A stretch of DNA of 64,000 bases, from positions 18,427,501 through 18,491,500 of the forward strand of contig JALMGJ010000012.1 of NCBI GenBank assembly GCA_023362775.1, written 5' to 3'. The number at the start of each line of letters is the position of its first letter. Position 1 is the stretch's first letter. Source of the DNA: Charina bottae. Lineage: Eukaryota > Chordata > Lepidosauria > Squamata > Charinaidae. The position numbers were made by a program, and so were the translations under genes. Shown piece by piece: positions 56,272 to 64,000 of the stretch. The notes below the pieces were generated by a model. That model did no database searches. It was given only the letters and a program-made list of their open reading frames with translations, and was not told the DNA's origin.

Positions 56272-56472
56272 TCCCTCCCTCCCTCCCTCTCCCTCTCCCT
56301 CTCCCTCTCTCTCTCCCCCCTCTCCCCCTCCCTCCCCTCCCCCTCCCCCTCCCTCCCCCCCTCTCTCTCCCCCTCCCTCTCCCCTCCCCTCCCCCTCCCT
56401 CTCTCCCTCCCTCTCCCTCCCTCTCCCTCCCTCTCTCTCCCTCTCCCTCCCTCTCCCTCTCCCCCTCTCTCT
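56272..56472 (+). repeat. 201-nt pure polypyrimidine tract
   Basis: Only C and T over the whole span, with irregular CCCTCT and CCCT units. Followed by ATATATA. Confidence 0.97.
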
Positions 56473-56479
56473 ATATATA

Positions 56480-58600
56480 ATCCAACTTTTCAGACTCAGG
56501 AATACAATTTCTTTTTCACATTGCTGCTGGAGAAAGTGGTGATTGAGAACCACCTAAACAATTGAATGTGGAATAGTCAAAGTTCTTGTTTGATAATTCT
56601 GTTTATAAACATGTTTTATTACTAAAATTCTAAAATAATATCAGTAGAATGATACTCCGCAGTGTTCAAAACATTATGGATCTCATAGAGAACATTCAGA
56701 CAGTTAAAGGGGTGAATGCTAAAATTATTGGGCCAAAGGACTTTTCATATTGAATAAATAAATAAATAAAATATAGTAGTCGGTTTTGAAATTTGGTCTT
56801 CATTAGGAAATTCTGGATGTTGTTCTAGCACTGGCCCCTAGAGGTCATAGGAGTTACAGAGGAACAGAGGAGAGTAATAATATATAAATTATAAGAATAA
56901 ATATCCTTATCACAACCTACTGTTGCATTCGTTATGATAACATTATTGCAGATTACCACAGCTCTGGAAGGGGAAAATACTGAAATATTGTTCGTAGTAG
57001 CAATTCATTGCTGTAGGTTTGAAAGTATGAAGAAAGCTTTGCTTAGCATTACTCAAACTTTTAAAAACCTTATTAGGCTCTTTCCAGAAAATTTGCTATA
57101 CTCAGTTATAGCCTGGAAGCAAGACAACAGCCTTCAAGGTCAACTTTAATTTTTTTCTGATCAAACTGGCAATGTTTTGTCACTTGGCAAACCATCATCC
57201 AGTGAAGCTAAATCCTGAAAGAATCTGAGTGGATAAAAAGATGATGTACTTCTTTAGATGGTACTTGAAATTTGATATCACAGGATACTCTGAGAGGCCC
57301 AAACCTGGACTGTATATTCAGACTATCTACCCATTGTTTGTCATATCTTCTTAACAATACTGGAGATAATTGCAACACACTTTCTCCATGCCTAGAAAGG
57401 TTTGCATATCCAAAGAAGTCTGATAAAAGCTTTTGGAACTTGCTGACTAAAGGCAAAAATGGGATAAGAAGGCAGAATGTGAGCAGGCCAGAGATGACGT
57501 ATGCACCAACCTTCTCCAGCACTTCCCTTCCCTGGTTTCTGCATAACGTTAAGATACCAGTGCAAGACCAGACCTAGCATTGGCTGTATTTGCATGACAG
57601 AAATGATACAGCTGCCCCCTCCCCAAATGAATTGACTTACCATAGTGCAACAGCAGTCTGTAATCCAGTATAGCTGCATCTTTTAAGTGGTGGTCATTCA
57701 TCACACCCTCCCAGTTTGAGGAATGACTTTCTTCCCCACTCTCTGCCTTTAAAACAAAAAAACAAACAGTGGTGGTATAATTGTTGTCTGCATGACCCCA
57801 GAGAGATTTGGGGGCTTACAGGTCCCTACTCCCTTGGGCCTTCTTTTCTTCACCCCTTGCGGGCATGGAGGTGAAAACCATAAAGAAGACTATGCTAGGA
57901 GGTCCTGGAAAGTATTCCTAAAAATGCAGTCTCTCTAGGACATGTCAGTTTCAGGAGTGAAGAGAGTCAACTAAGTCCTGTAAATAGTTGTATGACATAG
58001 AAGGAATTAGTTTAATCCTAAAGAAGCCTGGGGCTTTGCAAGTCTAAATCTAAATCCATGTTAGTTAAACAGACCATGACATGGATTAGAGAATGTATAC
58101 AACTTGCTTTGTCTTCCCTGCAGTAACCTACTTTATGTGTTGTGCAAACAGGGCCAGAATAATATATGTTTCATTTCCTCAAATGGCAGCTGCATATTGA
58201 GTTCTTCCACAGCTTATTTAGGTGGGGTGTTGTTGTTTTTTAAATGCCTTTGAGTCAGTGTTGATTCCTGGCAACTGCCTGGACTAGTCCCTGCAGTTTT
58301 CTGGCAAGATTTCAGAAGTGGTTTGCCATTGCCTGCTTCCTAAGGCTGAGAGGGAGGGCCTGGCTTTGTGCCTGAGGCAGGACTAGAACTCCTGGTATCC
58401 TGGTTTCTAGCACGATACCTTACCCACTACATCAAACTGGCTCTTACATTTATGTGGTATTATATCACTCTTAATTTTCTCCTCCTCTTTCCTGCACTGT
58501 AAACAATCCTATGGAAGCTCACAATATTTGGATGATGTCTAGACATTACCCAGAAAAGAAAGGAAAAGAAAACTATATGTGGAGCTGCCTTTTCCAACAG
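56480..58600. other. Intergenic, no gene recognised
   Basis: Contains only a minus-strand SINE fragment (58215-58445; B-box-like 'aggactagaactcctgg'). Reading frames here are short and unconvincing. Confidence 0.5.
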
Positions 58601-58652
58601 TAGCTATGTATACCATTATTCATTGCAAATCCAGAATATGGTAGTATAAAAA

Positions 58653-58852
58653 GGTAAAGGTTCCCCCCGCACATTTGTGCAGTCGTGTCCGACTCTAGGG
58701 GCCGGTGCTCATCTCCGTTTGTTAGCCGAAGAGCCAGTGTTGTCCGAAGACGCTTCCACGGTCATGTGGCCGCATGACGCGCGTGGAACGCTGTTACCTA
58801 CCCACCGAAGTGGTACCCATTCATCTACTTGCATTTGCATGCTTTTGAATTG
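58653..58852 (-). mobile_element. Sauria-type SINE, 5'-truncated
   Basis: Tail and body (gcagtcgtgtccgactctag, agccgaagagccagtgttgt) present. It stops at gcatgcttttgaattg without the tRNA head. Confidence 0.85.
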
Positions 58853-59339
58853 AATACGGTAGTATAGACATTTGCTAAATAAAGTCAGTCCTTTTCATCC
58901 ATTCTTTTCAAATATGTTCATCCTATCTTTCTTCCAAGGACCTCAAGGTAATATAGGTCCTTGGAAGGTAATATTCCCCTCTAGCTACCCTCTCAGCTGC
59001 TTTATGATTTGCTGTAAGTAATACAGCCCTAGGAAGGAGACCAGGGCAATCCGCTTCCAAAATCGTGCCAAGAAAACTGCAGGGACTAGTCCAGGCAGTC
59101 ACCGGGAGTCAACACTGACCTGAAGGCACACACACACACAAAAGTAATTCTACTTAAAGTAGATCCACTGAACTCAGTTGGACTGAAATGAATCCTGTCT
59201 GACAGTGCCCTGCTTACAAATAGAGCTGCTGGACTGGTTTTTGCCGTTGAACAGAATATTTAACACTTTACCAAAGCTGGTCTTCTCTCCCCACCTTCTT
59301 TTTCTTCAGAAAAAAGATTGGCGGTGGGAAACTATTGGC

Positions 59340-60645
59340 GCAGCTTCAGGAAGCATATAGCCTCTGAGGGTATGCAGTTGTTCTATGATAACAGCATCCG
59401 GTTTTCCCTGATAAATTTGTGAACATCTTGCGGTTACTCCATGACGACATGATGGCAACAATCCTGAATAACAATGGCTCTCAAAGCGATCCATTTAAAG
59501 TGGAATCCGGCGTTAAACAGGGATGTGTTATTGCTCCAACCTTATTCGCTATCTTCATCGCTATGATTATACACCTTGTTGAAGAGAAACTTCCTACTGG
59601 TGTAGAAATTATATATCGAACAGATGGAAGGCTTTTTAATCTTAGTAGGCTGAAAGCAAAAAATAAGGTAATTGCAACTTCTGTTATAGAACTTCAATAT
59701 GCTGATGATAACGTAGTCTGTGCACACTCCAAGGAAGATCTTCAAACTATCCTAAACATCTTTGCAGAAGCATATGAAAAGCTCGGCCTCTTGATTAACA
59801 TTAAAAAAACCAAAGTGCTTTACCAGCAAGTTCGAACCAATCCCTCCGCAGCGCCATCAATCCAGCTTAAAGGTGTGTCACTAGAAAATGTCGACCACTT
59901 TTCTTATCTCGGCAGCCATCTATCTACAAAAGCCGACATCGACGCTGAAATTCAGCATCGCCTGAGCTCTGCGAGTGTAGCTTTCTCCCGAATGAAGCGT
60001 AGAGTGTTTGAGGATCGGGACATTTGCAGGGAGACCAAAATGCTTGTTTACAAAGCCATTGTACTACCAACCCTTCTGTACGCCTGTGAAACATGGACCC
60101 TCTACAAACGCCACCTCCAACTTCTTGAAAGAAAACCACCAGCATTGAAACAATGATAATCCAACATCAACTTCGCTGGACCGGCCATGTTGTTCGAATG
60201 CCTGACCATCGTCTTCCAAAGCAGCTACTTTACTCCCAACTTAAGAATGGAAAACGGAATATTGGTGGACAGCAAAAGAGGTTCAAAGACACTCTCAAAG
60301 CTAATTTAAAAAAATGTAATATCAGCATTGAGAACTGGGAAGCCCTAACTCGTGAGCGTTTCAATTGGAGGTCAGCCTTTATTAAAGGCGCTATGGACTT
60401 TGAAGAAGCACGAGTACAGGGAGAAAGGGAGAAAAGAGCTAAAAGGAACGCATGTCAAGCAAACCCTCATCATGACCGTCTCCCACCCGGAAACCTATGC
60501 CCTCATTGTGGGAGGTTGTGCGGATCCAGAACTGGCCTTTACAACCACTTACGGATCCACTGTTAAAATTTTACCCTTGGAAGACAATCTTACTCAGCTA
60601 CGAGTGATCGCCAATGATGATGATGATGATGATAACAGCAACTAA
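59340..60645 (+). mobile_element. Non-LTR retrotransposon RT fragment with C-terminal zinc finger (not BovB)
   Basis: Two long frames, 59419-60156 and 60153-60566. RT landmarks: GVKQGCVIAPTLFAIFIAMI, LQYADDNVVCAHS (intact YADD), GLLINIKKTKVLYQ, FSYLGSHLSTKADIDAEI, LLYACETWTLYKRH. After a frameshift with a small deletion near 60138: QHQLRWTGHVVRMPDHRLPK, GGQQKRFKDTLKANLKKC, and a terminal finger CPHCGRLCGSRTGLYNHLRI(H). 5'-truncated before the endonuclease; ends in (GAT)n. The C-terminal CPHC...H motif and RT sequence separate it from BovB; clade not assigned. Confidence 0.85.
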
Positions 60646-60649
60646 AGTA

Positions 60650-61990
60650 GCATCTTTCCTCCTGTTTTTCACAATCACAAAAGCCAAATGTATCTACTCA
60701 CATTCTTATAATTTCGTTAATTATGAGGAAACTATTTTGGGTGCATGCAATTAGGAAAGTCCCAAAGTACTTTGAGGTGCCTTATGTGACATGATTACCC
60801 AGATGACTAATTTGTTTGGAAGTTAAAATGAACGGCAGTAAACGCATGCATCTGCAACTGATTTGTGAGTACTTTTCCTACAGGGATTTCAGTTCATTAT
60901 TCAAACATTTTTAAGATGATGGGGAAACAATATTTAGAATAGTGAAAAAACAAATGAGTCCACTCATCTATTGCTTAATGTACATTTGCCCCAAGTAGAA
61001 AATACTTGATTTTTAAGAGCTGCTGCACTATTCACTCTCTTACACCACCATTCTCAGCCCTTCTCATCCTTCTGCAACTGTACAATTTCCCACTCATTTG
61101 CCATTCCCCTTCGAAGTATGCTTACGTTGCAATCTATGTCTTAATGTGTTTTACAGGTTGTAGTACAACTAATCAATGCCTGGGTCGTTAATTAATACAG
61201 ATCTTGTGGTAATACTGATCCTGTGATTACAGGAATTAATCCAAATGGAGTAGCTACATAAATGCTAAGGGATTGCATGTGGGATTCAGTACAGGAGGTT
61301 GAGAAAAAGGGGGGGGGGAACCCTGAAAACGATGGCATATTTAAAGTTAACATGGGAATGCAGAAATGCCTGTGTTATCTGGTTCTTTATATAGGAGTGA
61401 CTTACACCCTTATATAGGTCTATACTCTTATAGGCCAAGGGAGATAAGATATGGGCCATTGCCTGCCTTAACAGCCCTAAGCCAGGATTTAATCACAGTA
61501 TGTTGAACAAATTGTTATGGCTTGATTCACACGTCACATTACATTGTGTACAGTGTAGGCTACCAGAGTATGTTCTAGGTTAGTGTGAGGTCAACTAGTA
61601 AGAGTAGGATTAAGTAAGTACATCTGCAAGGGATCATCAGAGCTCTGCCTTTTTAAAAATAGAGGAATTCAGAAATACATACCAAGCAGGACTGCGTGCT
61701 CAATATATGTATTTTCTTTAAAAAGATCTACTTCAGAGAGGCAGCATAAACAACATAATGATGCAGACCTCTTCTTCTTCCTCCAAAGCATTTGAACAGA
61801 ACATTTCCATTTTGACCACCTTTACGATAATAATAAAAATGAAAAGCAGCCCCCTTCGTTTAAGAGGCTTAAAAAGGAAATGGGAAGTGACAGGAATGAA
61901 TAACACACATTTATCATAGGCATTTTGGGGAAAAGAACTGTGTGGGAGGATGCAGAGAGAGGAGAAAGGCATTTCGTTTCTTGTGGAATT
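60650..61990. other. Intergenic, no gene or element recognised
   Basis: AT-rich sequence with only short frames on either strand. Confidence 0.5.
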
Positions 61991-62069
61991 CCATGCAGAT
62001 TAGCAGATGATGGTTCTGCATAGGTGTGAACCGTAGGCTTTGAAAAAACCTGTTTCAGATCATAGTCGG

Positions 62070-62220
62070 AGAGCCATCTTGGTTTAGGGTAGCAAAAAAT
62101 CAGGAGGAGTCTGGTAGCACCTTTTCTGACTAACAAATTTTATTAAAGGCGTAACCTTTTGTGAATGGCTTTTGTGTGCTAGCAGATTCCTTCTGATTTT
62201 TTTCAGATCACAGAATCCTA
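62070..62220. repeat. Interspersed repeat fragment ('ctggtagcacctttt' family)
   Basis: Reads gtctggtagcaccttttctg, actaacaaattttattaaag. A diverged relative is at 18690-18790 (gtctggtagaaccttttccg). A retroelement tail by appearance; family not assigned. Confidence 0.5.
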
Positions 62221-62434
62221 AAGGGGACTTTAGGCCAGTGTTTCTCAACCTCAGGTTGAGAAAGGTTTAAGAGGGATGGACTTCAGTCCAACCCCCTGCT
62301 TCTCCAAGTTAAAATATCCCTGGCAAATGGTTGTTTAGCCTTTGCTTCAACACACCAGTGAAATTTTGAAATACTTAATTATTAGTTCTCATGGTTGCTA
62401 TCCAAACTCTTTCCCTACTAGTGAGCAAGCCTTA

Positions 62435-62722
62435 CTGACTGCTCATTGGAAGGACAGATACTGAAGCTGAAGCTCAAATACTTTGGCCACCTAATACAAA
62501 GAGAGGACTCACTGGAAAAGACCCTGATGCTGGGAAAGACGGAAGGCAAAAGGAGAAGGGGACGGCAGAGGATGAGATGGTTAGATAGCATCACCGATGT
62601 AATGAACATGAATTTGAGTAAACTCCGGGAGGCAGTGGAGGACAGGAAGGCCTGGCGTGCTATGGTCCATGGGGTCACGAAGAGTCGGACAAAACTAAAC
62701 GACTGAACAACAACAACAAAAG
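62435..62722 (+). mobile_element. BovB LINE 3' fragment
   Basis: Only plus-strand copy of the main subfamily: [36 protein letters not shown], tail gtcggacaaaactaaacgac(tgaacaacaacaaca). Confidence 0.92.
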
Positions 62723-62749
62723 CCTTACTGAACACATTAGGATTTAATG

Positions 62750-63145
62750 TATAGTCGAAGGCTTTTTTTCAATAAAAAAGAAGAAAGCTTTAAGATCAGC
62801 AAAACCTGGCTGCCAGTCCTGAAAAACACAGCTTGCAAAAGGTCAATGAACTCTACTCAACCACAGAAATATACAAACAACTGACACAATAGATGTGCTA
62901 ATCCCACACACGACAGCACCACACCCCCTAATCACCACAATAAACCCTCTCCTAATCTCTTGTAAATGACCCACAGAAGACACACACCCTCTCAGCAGCT
63001 ATAAATACCAGCAGGAACACACACTCTCCACTTGGGCACAGAGAGAATCTTCTAGCTGTGCTCCTGTCCTCTGAAGATGCCAGCCACAGCGACTGGCGAA
63101 ACGTTAGGAACCAAAGCTGCCAGAACACGGCCACACAGCCACATT
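62750..63145 (+). mobile_element. Penelope-like element tail with hammerhead-like motif
   Basis: Starts atagtcgaaggctttttttc and ends near 'acacggccacacagcc'. The motif at 63071-63102 has the best stem I of the set (TCCT/AGGA). Family assignment is inference. Confidence 0.5.
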
Positions 63146-63884
63146 AGGATTTATTTCTAAGTAGACCAGAAAGGCTGGCTAAGGGTATTTTACTGTTGGG
63201 CAGGGTGGTACTTTTCATCTACAGTATTCTTTGTAAAGAGATAACTGCACTTATGTATTTATTTATAGCATTTATGCTCTACCTTTCCTCCTGGAGTTTA
63301 GAACAGTAAACATGATTTGATGTCCCTATTTTCTTTGCAACAAACTTGTCATGTAGATTAAAACAGTGACTAAGATTGCACATAATGATAACATAATGTA
63401 GGTTTGTTAGCTTTGGGCTTAGGATGTTTCATGAACCCATCTGATTATGGTTTATTCAACTAATCATAGTTAAGCAAATCACTGCTTTGGACAATATGTG
63501 AATCCCAACAAGGACTGGACCAAGGACACCACTGAACTTAGTGGACGTGGATACTTTTACATGGCACTGTTTCCACATCTCCATCTCTTCAAACAAGTTT
63601 GAAGTTCGTGTTGAAATGAACTTCGCTTCAGCGGACTTTGGGCTAGTCTCTGTACTTTGGGTAGTATCATCAGATACTCCCTCCAGCTGACTGAAAGGTG
63701 AGCACAGACCTTATCACCTGGTCAGTGCCTTGCCTGTTAGTTAGCAGAGCAAACATTTCCTCTCCTCCACTTCAAGTGAAATATTAAATTGTAATGAATG
63801 TCAGAACTCTTTGTTGTGTTGGGAAGATATGCAAGGGATGTCCTGCGGGTCACCTTGGTACTATTCCATTGTTATATTTTATTT

Positions 63885-64000
63885 ATTTTATTTTTATCCT
63901 GCCTTTATTATTTTTATAAATACTGTAACTCAAGGCAGCGAACCTACCTAATACTCCTTCCTCCTCCTCTTTTCCCCACAACAACAACCCTGTGAGGTTA
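63885..64000 (-). mobile_element. tRNA-derived SINE, cut by the window end
   Basis: Tail 'ttatcctgcctttattattt' and body 'ccacaacaacaaccctgtga' in reverse orientation; the head lies beyond 64000. Confidence 0.8.

Overview
This window is nuclear DNA of a squamate reptile (lizard or snake). Three conserved vertebrate genes appear in the order AMACR – SLC45A2 – RXFP3, and the repeats are squamate-typical: RTE/BovB LINEs, Sauria-type SINEs whose 3' tail copies the BovB tail, and GATA/ATAG microsatellites. The species cannot be fixed from sequence alone.

Layout. (1) 1-13.9 kb: exons 2-5 of AMACR on the + strand; exon 1 lies upstream of the window. A 2.5-kb dead BovB copy occupies the last intron. 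(2) 17.0-39.9 kb: the complete seven-exon coding sequence of SLC45A2 (MATP) on the + strand, 518 codons, with introns full of transposon debris. (3) 40-51 kb: intergenic repeats, including solo LTRs, two tandem BovB tails and a 934-bp GC-rich hAT-type element at 47.3-48.2 kb. (4) 51.35-52.70 kb: the single-exon GPCR gene RXFP3 on the - strand, with a CpG-rich upstream region. (5) 53.3-64 kb: gene-free in my reading, with LINE fragments (including a separate RT lineage with a C-terminal zinc finger), Penelope-like fragments and simple repeats.

The genes do not form a pathway. AMACR epimerises 2-methyl-branched acyl-CoAs in peroxisomes and mitochondria, SLC45A2 is a melanosomal transporter needed for pigmentation, and RXFP3 is the relaxin-3 receptor. 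Their adjacency is conserved vertebrate synteny.

The most notable signals are in the repeats. (a) A hAT-type element carries a 44-codon stretch that I recognise as the N-terminus of BCL2L10/NR-13, apparently captured from a host gene. (b) Hammerhead-ribozyme-like motifs recur at eight sites in probable Penelope-like fragments, with complementary stem I bases at the sites I checked. (c) Two loci share the same Penelope/BovB chimeric junction. (d) A hAT element sits inside a solo LTR that sits inside a palindromic MITE, each with a recognisable or probable target duplication. (e) Two hAT families share a tandem unit combining GC-box and CCAAT motifs. (f) There is a 204-bp palindrome with one mismatch per arm.
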